From the NCBI GenBank assembly GCA_031554275.1, contig JAVBKB010000211.1:1-14356 (forward strand): a DNA stretch of 14,356 nt, given 5' to 3'. The stretch comes from JAVBKB01 sp031554275 (GTDB lineage: Bacteria; Bacillota; Bacilli; JARBTR01). Under the pieces are notes generated by a model that was given only the letters and a program-made list of their open reading frames with translations, was not told where the DNA came from and made no database searches. The position numbers were made by a program, and so were the translations under genes. This document shows positions 1 to 6,954 of the stretch, piece after piece (positions within the stretch are counted from its first letter, which is position 1; the number at the start of each line of letters is the position of its first letter).

Positions 1-1
1 T

Positions 2-2218
2 AATATCACAGGTGGTTTTGGTTCAGAAGGTGCAAGTACCTTGTCACAGCAAATAGTCAAGCTGTCCTTTCTAACAATGGATAAAACCCCAAAACGTAAA
101 GTACAAGAAATGTATCTTGCTTATCAATTAGAAAACAAATATACAAAGCACCAAATACTTGAAATGTATTTTAACAAGGTGAATATGTCTGAGGGAGCTT
201 ACGGAATCGGAACTGCTGCTAAAGTATATTTCAATAAGGAGTTAAAGGATCTTGCACTGCCTGAAATTGCATTTCTTGTCGGTGTTCCACAAAGCCCTAA
301 TAGGTATAATCCATATCGTCATCCAGATGCAGCAAACAAAAGAAAGAACATTGTGCTGTTGCTCATGAAGAATGCCGGGAAAATTACCGATGCTGAGATG
401 GAAGAAGCAACAAATATTGATATCACAACACTCATTGTTCCTGCCGAGCAACGAAAAGGAAACAACCGTGATACCAATGCGATAGTTGATCAAGTGATCA
501 ATGAAGTCAATGCGATTGGTGACTATGATGTGTATGCTGACGGCTTAACCATTTACACCAGCATCGACCCTGCCGCCCAAGACTACGTTGAACACGTTCT
601 TGAAAGTAACGAAGCCGTTGCCTTCCCTAATGATGAAATCCAATCAGGGATTGTACTACTCGACACCAAAACAAGTGAAGTAAGAGCAATCGGTGGATGG
701 CGGAAAACAACTACAATTAGAGGGTTTAACTATGCAACAGATTTAACTTCTCGACAACCGGGATCAACGATTAAACCAATCTTGGACTACGGCCCTGCCC
801 TTGAATACAACAATTGGTCTACATATGAGCAAATTGTTGATGAACCCTATAAGTATAGCAATGGTCAATCTGTCAGCAATTCTTCTGGGAAGTATGCTGG
901 GAAAGTTACAATTAGGCAAGCGTTAATCAAGTCTATGAACATTCCTGCTATCAAAACATTCAAATCCGTTGGGGCGGACGAGGCTCATGCATTTTCGAAA
1001 AGCCTTGGCGTGCCTTTAGATGATCAAATCTATGAGGCGGCAGCCATTGGTGGAGTTGTCAATGGTCCTTCTCCTTATCAACTAGCTGGTGCATACGCTG
1101 CTTTTGGCAATAAAGGTATTTATACACAGCCTCACACTGTTCGGAAAATAGTTGCCCTGAATGATGAGGAAGCGATTGATGTAGCACCCAAATCTACTCC
1201 TGTAATGAAGCCTTCTACTGCCTACATGATCACAGATATGCTCAAGGACGTTGTTGAAGAAGGAACAGGATCCAAAGCAAATATTCCAGATCTACCGATG
1301 GCAGGAAAGACAGGAACAACGAACTACTCAGATGATGAAAAGAAGAAATATGGCATCCCAAAAGGCGGTGTGCCTGATTCCTGGTTTGTGGGTTATACAA
1401 CTGACTATACTTTGGCGATCTGGGTAGGGTATGGAGATCGCAAGCAATTCATTGATTCAGCTTCACAGAATTTAGCGAAGGGGATCTTCAAATCTGTAAT
1501 GTCAACGGTTTCAAAAGGAAAAAACACACCTGACTTTGAAATGCCTGATACTGTGGAAAAATTACCAGTCATCATCGGTTCTGACCCTGCTGTTTTAGCA
1601 TCGAAATCAACGCCAAAAGATAAGATTGTTTATGAACTATTTTCAAAGGATAACAAACCTGATAAAGTCACTACTGAATATGATCCAGCTGTTGAACTTA
1701 AGAATTTGTCTGCTAAATATGATGAGGCAAAAAAACAAATTCAAATTCATTGGGAATTCCCTGCTCCTGAAAGCAGTGAAGCTGCTAACACTGAATTTTC
1801 AGTAAACGTAGCTATCAATGATAAACCTGCTAGCCTTTTGACAAATACAAAAGACAAATCATTTGTCATTGATAGTCCTGAAAAAGGTGCAACCTACAAA
1901 ATCACGGTGACAACAAGTGATAAGAAAAGCTCTGCTACAACTTCAGTTAGCATTCCAAAGGACGAAGCACCGCCTATCGTTCCAGAAGAAAATACTGATG
2001 GAAATAACAAGCCTGAGGAAAACAAGCCTGAGGACAATAATAAACCTGAGGACAATAATAAGCCTGAGGACAATAATAAGCCTGAGGATAATAACAAACC
2101 TGAGGACAATAAACCAGATGAAGATAACAAACCAGGTGACAATAATAAACCGAATGAAGCTCAAAACCAGCAACGAGATACCTTCCTTAGACCAAAGAAT
2201 CTGCCTGATTTAAGCTAG
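2..2218 (+). CDS. Class A penicillin-binding protein (PBP1A family), 5' end cut off by window edge
   Basis: Bifunctional peptidoglycan glycosyltransferase and DD-transpeptidase, membrane-anchored and acting outside the cell. The frame is open from base 2 without a start. The sequence around bases 29-55 (EGASTLSQQ) is the GT51 motif G-STI-QQ, so the gene begins upstream; the TTG at 41 is an internal Leu codon. The cytoplasmic part, the membrane anchor and the first GT51 motif with the catalytic Glu lie outside the window. Further GT51 motifs follow (RKVQE, ILEMYFN, GAYGIGTAAKVYF). The penicillin-binding domain has all three signatures: STIK (active Ser codon 764-766), SMN (932-940) and KTG (1307-1315). 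After it come a fibronectin-III-like domain (about 1690-1960) and a repetitive hydrophilic tail (2003-2152). The layout resembles Bacillus ponA products, but I cannot separate paralogues. It converges on korB. Confident in family, not in paralogue name. Confidence 0.95.
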   Translation, partial: NITGGFGSEGASTLSQQIVKLSFLTMDKTPKRKVQEMYLAYQLENKYTKHQILEMYFNKVNMSEGAYGIGTAAKVYFNKELKDLALPEIAFLVGVPQSPNRYNPYRHPDAANKRKNIVLLLMKNAGKITDAEMEEATNIDITTLIVPAEQRKGNNRDTNAIVDQVINEVNAIGDYDVYADGLTIYTSIDPAAQDYVEHVLESNEAVAFPNDEIQSGIVLLDTKTSEVRAIGGWRKTTTIRGFNYATDLTSRQPGSTIKPILDYGPALEYNNWSTYEQIVDEPYKYSNGQSVSNSSGKYAGKVTIRQALIKSMNIPAIKTFKSVGADEAHAFSKSLGVPLDDQIYEAAAIGGVVNGPSPYQLAGAYAAFGNKGIYTQPHTVRKIVALNDEEAIDVAPKSTPVMKPSTAYMITDMLKDVVEEGTGSKANIPDLPMAGKTGTTNYSDDEKKKYGIPKGGVPDSWFVGYTTDYTLAIWVGYGDRKQFIDSASQNLAKGIFKSVMSTVSKGKNTPDFEMPDTVEKLPVIIGSDPAVLASKSTPKDKIVYELFSKDNKPDKVTTEYDPAVELKNLSAKYDEAKKQIQIHWEFPAPESSEAANTEFSVNVAINDKPASLLTNTKDKSFVIDSPEKGATYKITVTTSDKKSSATTSVSIPKDEAPPIVPEENTDGNNKPEENKPEDNNKPEDNNKPEDNNKPEDNNKPEDNKPDEDNKPGDNNKPNEAQNQQRDTFLRPKNLPDLS
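2003..2152 (+). repeat. In-frame KPEDNN tandem repeats in the PBP tail
   Basis: Roughly nine imperfect units of five or six codons, encoding KPEEN, KPEDNN (four times in a row), KPEDN, KPDEDN, KPGDNN and KPN. The central 18-bp units are nearly identical at the DNA level, apart from a few synonymous differences such as aag/aaa and aat/aac, so the array probably grows and shrinks by slippage. Low-complexity C-terminal tails are known in class A PBPs of Bacillales. This one is likely a flexible acidic/neutral linker on the outer face of the cell; its function is unknown. Confidence 0.9.
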
Positions 2219-2252
2219 GAATCGTTCATCCTACACTACAAAAAATTCATCT

Positions 2253-2288
2253 AAAAAAGGAAATCCTGATCAACGGGATTTCCTTTTT
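2253..2288. terminator. Bidirectional intrinsic terminator between the PBP gene and korB
   Basis: A perfect 8-bp core stem, GGAAATCC (2259-2266) with GGATTTCC (2276-2283), around a 9-nt loop. It is flanked by A5-6 on the left and T5 on the right, so the stem can extend and each strand has a U-run after the hairpin. It lies 35 bases after the PBP stop codon and 19 bases after the korB stop on the other strand, so it can serve both convergent genes. Confidence 0.9.
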
Positions 2289-2306
2289 CATTTCTAGCCT
2301 AAAGAT

Positions 2307-3173
2307 CTACATAAATTCTGCAACCATTTTGTCAAAGTGCTTCTTATCTAAAGTTAACTCTACTTGATTAAGCGGTTTGCTTGAATACCCATCGACAAGT
2401 TCCTGATAGGAGGCTCTTGCTGTATTCTGATAAATCAAACCTGTGACCAAACCATGGTGATCCATCAGCGTTTTCATTGCTAGTTGAACATCATTTGGGT
2501 TGTAATTCGGAACATCTTCTGTTTTTGTGATGTTTTCTTTAAACCAATCATACGTATTGATTTTATTATAAGTGACACATGGGCTAAAAATATTCACCAA
2601 GGAAAAACCTTTGTGTGCAATAGCAGCCTCAATTAATGCTGTCATTCCTTTTAAATCACTGGAAAAACTTTGACCGATAAAAGTCGCCCCAACAGTGAGT
2701 GCCATTTCCATAATCGAAATAGATTGCTCGATTGAACCCTTTGGTGTTGATTTAGTCACAAATCCTGCTTCCGATCTTGGAGAGGTTTGTCCTTTCGTTA
2801 ATCCATAGATGTGATTATCCATCACAATATAAGTCATATCAATATTTCTTCGGATAGCATGCACAGTGTGCGCTGTTCCGATTGCAAAACCATCTCCATC
2901 ACCGCCTGAAGCGATTACGGTTAAATCTTTGTTTGCCATCTTCAAGCCTTGAGCGATCGGAAGTGATCTTCCATGAATGGAGTGAAAACCATAGGAATTG
3001 ACATAACCTGAAATACGTCCTGAGCAGCCGATTCCTGAAACAATTGCTAGTTGTTCGGGCTCAATTCCTAAATTGGCAACTGCTCGTTGCATTGCAGAAA
3101 GCACTGAGAAATCTCCACATCCTGGACACCAATTTGGTTTAACATTGTTTCGAAAATCGTTTAAAGTTGCCAT
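2307..3173 (-). CDS. korB: 2-oxoacid:ferredoxin oxidoreductase, beta subunit
   Basis: TPP-binding catalytic subunit that, with KorA, oxidatively decarboxylates a 2-oxoacid (probably 2-oxoglutarate or pyruvate) to the acyl-CoA while reducing ferredoxin. It is cytoplasmic. The 288-residue protein has the N-terminal CPGCG motif (residues 16-20), the thiamine-diphosphate motif starting GDGDG (91-95), and the following DNHIYGLTKGQTSP segment (119-132), all standard for the short beta subunit. The ATG directly follows the korA stop (TAA-ATG, no gap). Its Shine-Dalgarno AAGGAG lies within the last codons of korA, so translation is likely coupled. Substrate specificity cannot be read from the sequence; the korB name is by family. 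It ends 19 bases before the shared bidirectional terminator. Confidence 0.95.
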   Translation of the reverse strand: MATLNDFRNNVKPNWCPGCGDFSVLSAMQRAVANLGIEPEQLAIVSGIGCSGRISGYVNSYGFHSIHGRSLPIAQGLKMANKDLTVIASGGDGDGFAIGTAHTVHAIRRNIDMTYIVMDNHIYGLTKGQTSPRSEAGFVTKSTPKGSIEQSISIMEMALTVGATFIGQSFSSDLKGMTALIEAAIAHKGFSLVNIFSPCVTYNKINTYDWFKENITKTEDVPNYNPNDVQLAMKTLMDHHGLVTGLIYQNTARASYQELVDGYSSKPLNQVELTLDKKHFDKMVAEFM

Positions 3174-4910
3174 TTAGATCAACTCCTTACTTCTTGTATA
3201 GGTTTGATTTGGTAAGAACGGATTACCATCGTAGCGAAGCAAGCTTTTTATTTTGTCAGCGTGGCCTACATTCATCTTAATAATGTTTGCTAATTGACCT
3301 GTCGCATTGTTCTCAATCACAATGACCTGCTTGGCACTTTCTATATACGGAAGCACATCTGCTGTTGGGAAAGGATGAAGCAAGCGGATATGCACATGAT
3401 TTGTACGAATTCCATCTGCTTCAAACTTCTGCATTGTTTCTTCAATTACACCACGAGTAGAGTTAAAGCCCACAAAAAGCACATCTGCTTGATCATGGTT
3501 TGCATGAATGTAAATCGGTTCAGCAATTTTCAACTGTCCAAGTTTCTTAAGACGCTTATCCATTTGAGCAATTCGATTCGCTGTCCCCTCATTCGGACGA
3601 CCTGTTTCATCATGCTCTACACCTGTGACATGGTGAATTCCATTCTTTGTTCCAGGAAGAACGCGAGGCGATACACCATCAGTCGTAATCTCGTAACGTT
3701 TAAAAAGCGCCTTGTCATTACGATCGGCTATCGCTTCAGTGACTAGCTTCCCACGACGGATTTGCACTTGATCAATGTCCAACGGCTCAACTGTTTGCTT
3801 ACCAAGTGATAATTGTAAGTCGGTCAACAAAATGACTGGGCACTGGTATTCCTCTGCTAAGTTGAATGCCTCTGCCGCATCGTAGAATGCTTCCTCAACA
3901 GTGCTTGGCGCAAGAACTATCTTTGGAATTTCACCATGCGTGCCGTAAATCATTGCCATCAAATCTGACTGCTCTTGCTTTGTCGGCAAACCTGTTGAAG
4001 GTCCACCACGTTGTGTATCTACAATGACGACAGGTTGCTCAGTCATTCCAGCTAAGCCAATTGCCTCCATCATCAGAGATAACCCTGGTCCCGAAGATGA
4101 AGTAAGTGATCTGACACCACCATAATTCGCACCGATTGCCATTGTACATGCTGCGATCTCATCCTCAGTTTGGATAACCGCACCACCTAATTCTGGTAGA
4201 CGCTTAATTAAATACTCCATAATCTCAGAGGCGGGTGTGATTGGGTAAGCAGCCATAAAGCGTGCACCACCAGCCAGACACCCAAGCGCAATCGCATCAT
4301 TTCCAATCATAAACAATCGCTTCTTACCGTCAGCTTTTTCTAGTTTCAAACCAAGTGATTTATCTGCTAAAAGCTCTTTCATTGCAACGATACCTGCTTC
4401 AACCGCTTCAATGTTCTTATTTACAACCGATTCGCCCTTACGGCCAAACAATTCATTAATAACTTCAGTGAAAATAGCTTTGTCCAATTCCATCACCGCA
4501 GCAGAAGCGCCAATGGCAACCATATTTTTCATTAAAGAATTTCCTATTGATGTAGCAATTTCTGAAAAGGGGACCGCATAGAATTTCGCGTTACAATTTT
4601 CGGGTTTTACTGGTGCAAATTTTGAATCCGCAATGATAATACCCTCAGCATTTAACTCATGAAAATTCAAATCAATTGTTTCTTGATCAAATGCAACAAG
4701 TATCTCAAGATCATCAGAAATGGTTCTGACTTCAGTTGTACTAACACGGATTTTATTATTAGTATGCCCACCCTTAATTCTTGAAGAAAAATGGCGATAT
4801 CCATATAAATAATAGCCTAGTCTATTTAAGGCAATACAAAATATTTCACCAGTACTCTCAATGCCTTCCCCCTGCTGGCCACCAACTTTCCAAGACAGTT
4901 GATTTAACAT
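3174..4910 (-). CDS. korA: 2-oxoacid:ferredoxin oxidoreductase, fused gamma-alpha subunit
   Basis: Large subunit of the KorAB enzyme, 578 residues from the chosen start. The N-terminal gamma-type domain (about 1-190) has the GGQQGEGIEST motif (10-20) and the segment RHFSSRIKGGHTNNKIR. The alpha domain (about 198-578) has the typical YPITPASE (222-229), QTEDEIAA and SSSGPGLSLM motifs. This gamma-alpha fusion with a separate short beta subunit is the usual arrangement in aerobic Bacillales and actinobacteria. I chose the ATG at 4910 over an in-frame GTG five codons upstream because GAGGTG sits 5 bases before the ATG and would lie inside the longer reading. A strong sigma-A promoter at 4952-4980 drives korA and korB as a two-gene operon. 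The gene is intact. Confidence 0.95.
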   Translation of the reverse strand: MLNQLSWKVGGQQGEGIESTGEIFCIALNRLGYYLYGYRHFSSRIKGGHTNNKIRVSTTEVRTISDDLEILVAFDQETIDLNFHELNAEGIIIADSKFAPVKPENCNAKFYAVPFSEIATSIGNSLMKNMVAIGASAAVMELDKAIFTEVINELFGRKGESVVNKNIEAVEAGIVAMKELLADKSLGLKLEKADGKKRLFMIGNDAIALGCLAGGARFMAAYPITPASEIMEYLIKRLPELGGAVIQTEDEIAACTMAIGANYGGVRSLTSSSGPGLSLMMEAIGLAGMTEQPVVIVDTQRGGPSTGLPTKQEQSDLMAMIYGTHGEIPKIVLAPSTVEEAFYDAAEAFNLAEEYQCPVILLTDLQLSLGKQTVEPLDIDQVQIRRGKLVTEAIADRNDKALFKRYEITTDGVSPRVLPGTKNGIHHVTGVEHDETGRPNEGTANRIAQMDKRLKKLGQLKIAEPIYIHANHDQADVLFVGFNSTRGVIEETMQKFEADGIRTNHVHIRLLHPFPTADVLPYIESAKQVIVIENNATGQLANIIKMNVGHADKIKSLLRYDGNPFLPNQTYTRSKELI

Positions 4911-4951
4911 TACTACACCTCTCACCTTATAGTTTAAAAAGATTCTTCACT

Positions 4952-4980
4952 ATCATAAACTTTTACAAATAATATATCAA
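4952..4980 (-). promoter_or_regulatory. Sigma-A promoter for korAB
   Basis: On the minus strand, TTGATA (4980-4975) is separated by exactly 17 bases from TATGAT (4957-4952). Each hexamer matches the consensus at five of six positions. The predicted start near 4945 gives a leader of about 35 bases that includes the korA ribosome binding site. This is among the best-matching promoters in the window. Confidence 0.75.
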
Positions 4981-4997
4981 AAAATAAGCGTGAATCG

Positions 4998-5019
4998 GCA
5001 AAAATCGCGCGAAAATTGC
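4998..5019. promoter_or_regulatory. Interrupted dyad upstream of the korAB -35, possible operator
   Basis: A 22-bp dyad of the form GCAA-N3-TCGCGCGA-N3-TTGC, with the central TCGCGCGA a perfect palindrome and the outer tetramers complementary. The GC-rich core stands out in AT-rich surroundings. It lies about 18 bp upstream of the korAB -35 box, a position suited to an activator or upstream-bound regulator. I do not recognise the binding protein. Confidence 0.35.
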
Positions 5020-5020
5020 T

Positions 5021-5037
5021 TGTTATTTTTAATAACA
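5021..5037. promoter_or_regulatory. Perfect AT-rich palindrome between the dipeptidase gene and korA
   Basis: TGTTATT-TTT-AATAACA, seven-base arms with a 3-base centre. It lies 20 bases past the dipeptidase stop and only one base from the neighbouring GC-core dyad. As a terminator it would be weak, because no U-run follows on the minus strand. An alternative is a regulator site: the minus strand reads TTGTG at one edge and AACAA at the other, loosely like a redox-sensing Rex operator, but the match is poor. Confidence 0.35.
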
Positions 5038-5057
5038 CAAATAAATAATCGTGACTT

Positions 5058-6011
5058 TTAGAAAATCCTAACAAAATTATTATATAAGAAATCCGCAACT
5101 TCGCCCTCAGAATACCTTTTCAACAATTCATTTTGAAGGTGCCCGAAATCTTGTGGACCTCTTAAATCAATGGGTGTTTCTTGAATGCCATCGAAATCTG
5201 CGCCAATGCCAATATGTTTCTGTCCACCAAGGCTACAGTAATGCTCAATATGTCGCAAGACATCATCGACATTTGCTTCAGGTTTGGTTGTCAAGAAGTC
5301 AGGAACAAATGTCACCCCTACAACACCATTTCGCTGCGCAATTGCTATAAATTGCTCATCTGATAAGCTTCTTGCAAGAGGCCACTTCACCTGTGATTTT
5401 TGCTGCATAATTAGTGCTCTTGAATTCGAGTGAGTCGCAACTGGCTTTTCAGCGAGCGTAATGACATCCCAAAATCCTTTTTCTGATAAATGAGATACAT
5501 CACAAAACATATGCTGTGCATTCAATTCATTGACAACCTCCTGACCGAACTGTGTCAAACCACCGCCACGTGGTTCACCAGCGCCATCAGCAACTAAATT
5601 CGGATGATTCCATGTCAATCCTACTGAACGCACACCAAGATGAAAAAGCGTACGCAATTTAAGCAAATCATCTCCGATCACATCACAGCCCTCTAATGCT
5701 AGAATTGCACCAATTTCATTTTCTTGAAGGCTCAAGATATCCTGCTTTGACTTTATCTGCTTTAACCCTGCTTGCTTGATTACTTTCCGATAAAACAAAT
5801 CCACTTGCGCCAAAGCTGCTTCAAATCGCATAGAAGGATGGACAGCGTCTGGTATGTAAATAGCGAAAATTTGAACCTTCACATGACCCTTTTCCAAACC
5901 TGCTCGGGTAACCTGCAAGTCACCAGTTCCTTTATCAAAGTCAGCACTTGGGTCTTCAAACAACTTCATTAGTAAATCACAATGGGCGTCAAATACTTGG
6001 ATGAGGATCAC
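5058..6011 (-). CDS. Membrane-dipeptidase family (peptidase M19) zinc dipeptidase
   Basis: Predicted binuclear zinc peptidase of the renal dipeptidase family, hydrolysing dipeptides; in bacteria it is cytoplasmic, with no signal peptide here. From the GTG start (317 residues) the metal ligands are visible: H10 and D12 in DAHCD, E107 in ALEGCD, H174 in DVSHLS, H194 in ATHSNSR, with GIGADFDG near 268-275 completing the site. Length is normal. The start is unclear: AAGGAG overlaps the GTG itself, giving no spacing, while an ATC codon at 6002 has an 8-base spacing and would give the family-like N-terminus starting QVFDAHCD. No other ATG, GTG or TTG fits. The gene lies between spoVS (with terminator) and korAB; I see no strong promoter in the 166-bp gap upstream. 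Substrate unknown. Confidence 0.93.
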   Translation of the reverse strand: MILIQVFDAHCDLLMKLFEDPSADFDKGTGDLQVTRAGLEKGHVKVQIFAIYIPDAVHPSMRFEAALAQVDLFYRKVIKQAGLKQIKSKQDILSLQENEIGAILALEGCDVIGDDLLKLRTLFHLGVRSVGLTWNHPNLVADGAGEPRGGGLTQFGQEVVNELNAQHMFCDVSHLSEKGFWDVITLAEKPVATHSNSRALIMQQKSQVKWPLARSLSDEQFIAIAQRNGVVGVTFVPDFLTTKPEANVDDVLRHIEHYCSLGGQKHIGIGADFDGIQETPIDLRGPQDFGHLQNELLKRYSEGEVADFLYNNFVRIF

Positions 6012-6177
6012 TCCTTGTCAATTAGTTTCTATTCAGCAATTGTTCTAAATCTCGATTTCCACGACTCCACACATCCTGCGGCAACCTGTGGTTGAGTCAA
6101 TTATGTCTGATGCTGTGGAAGAGTAATACAGTAAATGTCATCCATCACGAGTGCTTTTACAACAAAAAATTCTCATC

Positions 6178-6207
6178 AAAAAACTCGTATACAATACAGT
6201 ATACGAG
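6178..6207 (-). terminator. Intrinsic terminator after spoVS
   Basis: Perfect 9-bp stem, CTCGTATAC with GTATACGAG (6184-6192 and 6199-6207), 6-base loop, followed on the minus strand by six T (6183-6178). It lies 25 bases past the spoVS stop. The plus-strand side lacks a U-run, so it is directional for spoVS and separates it from the dipeptidase gene. Confidence 0.9.
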
Positions 6208-6232
6208 AAAAATAATTTCTGTCATGTAATAA

Positions 6233-6493
6233 TTATCGCGGTTCGATAATCAATTTAATTGCGGTACGTTCTTCGCCTTCAATTTGAATATCTGTAAACG
6301 CCGGAATGCAAATCAAGTCAACACCACCAGGGGCAACAAAACCCCTTGCAATTGCTACTGCTTTAACAGCTTGATTCAATGCCCCAGCACCAATCGCCTG
6401 TATTTCAGCACCACCACGCTCACGTAGAACACCAGCAAGTGCACCAGCTACAGAATTCGGATTTGATCTAGATGAAACTTTCAATATCTCCAT
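6233..6493 (-). CDS. spoVS: Stage V sporulation protein S
   Basis: Small 86-residue protein of the SpoVS family, required in Bacillus subtilis for progress through stage V (coat assembly and heat resistance) and also affecting septation; it belongs to the Alba-like nucleic-acid-binding fold group. The sequence MEILKVSSRSNPNSVAGALA followed by a Gly/Ala-rich middle (IGAGALNQAVKA) and the ending KLIIEPR is characteristic, and full length is as in Bacillus. GGGGGAG lies 7 bases before the ATG. It follows ymdB as in B. subtilis, but with an unusually long 461-bp gap holding a palindromic element, and it has its own terminator. In B. subtilis the gene is sigma-H dependent; I could not find a convincing sigma-H box here. 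Non-sporulating relatives also keep spoVS, so its presence does not prove sporulation. Confidence 0.97.
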   Translation of the reverse strand: MEILKVSSRSNPNSVAGALAGVLRERGGAEIQAIGAGALNQAVKAVAIARGFVAPGGVDLICIPAFTDIQIEGEERTAIKLIIEPR

Positions 6494-6655
6494 AAATTGC
6501 TCCCCCTAATGTTCTTACCATAACATCAATAACTACTATGCTAAGCCGTTTTTCAGCTTTACACGTTTTCCATCTAACTATATTCGTAATAAAACCTAGT
6601 TAGACCAAGCATTAAGGGAAAAAGAAATCTTGACTAAGACATTTAAAGTACGATT

Positions 6656-6796
6656 TCACCTAGGTGATGAGACGCCTCCTTAGCTCCTTAGCATTTCTCA
6701 AATCACTCAATGAGGCGGAGCGTAGAAAGCTAAGATTTCTCGAAAGAGATTTGAAACAAGCGTAGGAGCTCGGCGTCGAAGCACGATTCGATAGCA
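6656..6796. repeat. Complex palindromic element between ymdB and spoVS
   Basis: Nested inverted repeats with no coding potential. TCACCTAGGTGA (6656-6667) is a perfect 12-bp palindrome. A long imperfect stem then pairs GACGCC (6671-6676) with GGCGTC (6772-6777), AGCTCCT (6682-6688) with AGGAGCT (6764-6770), and TCAAATC (6698-6704) with GATTTGA (6748-6754). A local hairpin TCTC-GAAA-GAGA (6738-6749) and TCGAA-N6-TTCGA (6776-6791) compete with parts of the big stem. The GC content is higher than the flanks. It could be a dispersed palindromic repeat or a structured RNA; I do not recognise a known riboswitch or leader class. Confidence 0.5.
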
Positions 6797-6817
6797 ACTA
6801 TTACGGGTCATTGTATA

Positions 6818-6845
6818 AACAACTTGCTTGACCAGAACAACTTGC
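6818..6845. repeat. Short direct repeat, AACAACTTGC twice with 18-bp period
   Basis: Two identical 10-bp copies (6818-6827 and 6836-6845) separated by 8 bp, downstream of the ymdB stop on the minus strand. Together with the neighbouring palindromic element it fills the ymdB-spoVS gap; the rest of 6846-6954 shows nothing recognisable. It may be chance or a binding-site pair. Confidence 0.35.
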
Positions 6846-6954
6846 AGATATTTAAAGCAATCATCTAATCAAGAATTCCAACTTTCTCCATACCCTAATC
6901 GATAATCTAGCTGATTCGAATTTACTGAACAAGGTGGAGACTTTGACCAAGCAC

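Noticed and set aside
41..43. TTG at 41 as the start of the PBP gene
   Set aside because: The frame is open to base 2 and the residues before it complete the GT51 motif EGAST-SQQ, so this is an internal Leu codon in a gene cut by the window edge.
2003..2152. CRISPR-like array
   Set aside because: Units are 15-18 bp, contiguous without spacers and in frame with the PBP gene.
3294..3746. 150-codon plus-strand frame opposite korA
   Set aside because: Antisense shadow of a conserved gene, rich in Cys, His and Ile from reverse-complemented codons, with no homology I recognise.
4911..4925. GTG five codons upstream as korA start
   Set aside because: It lies inside the Shine-Dalgarno region of the well-placed ATG at 4910, and the family starts near the ATG.
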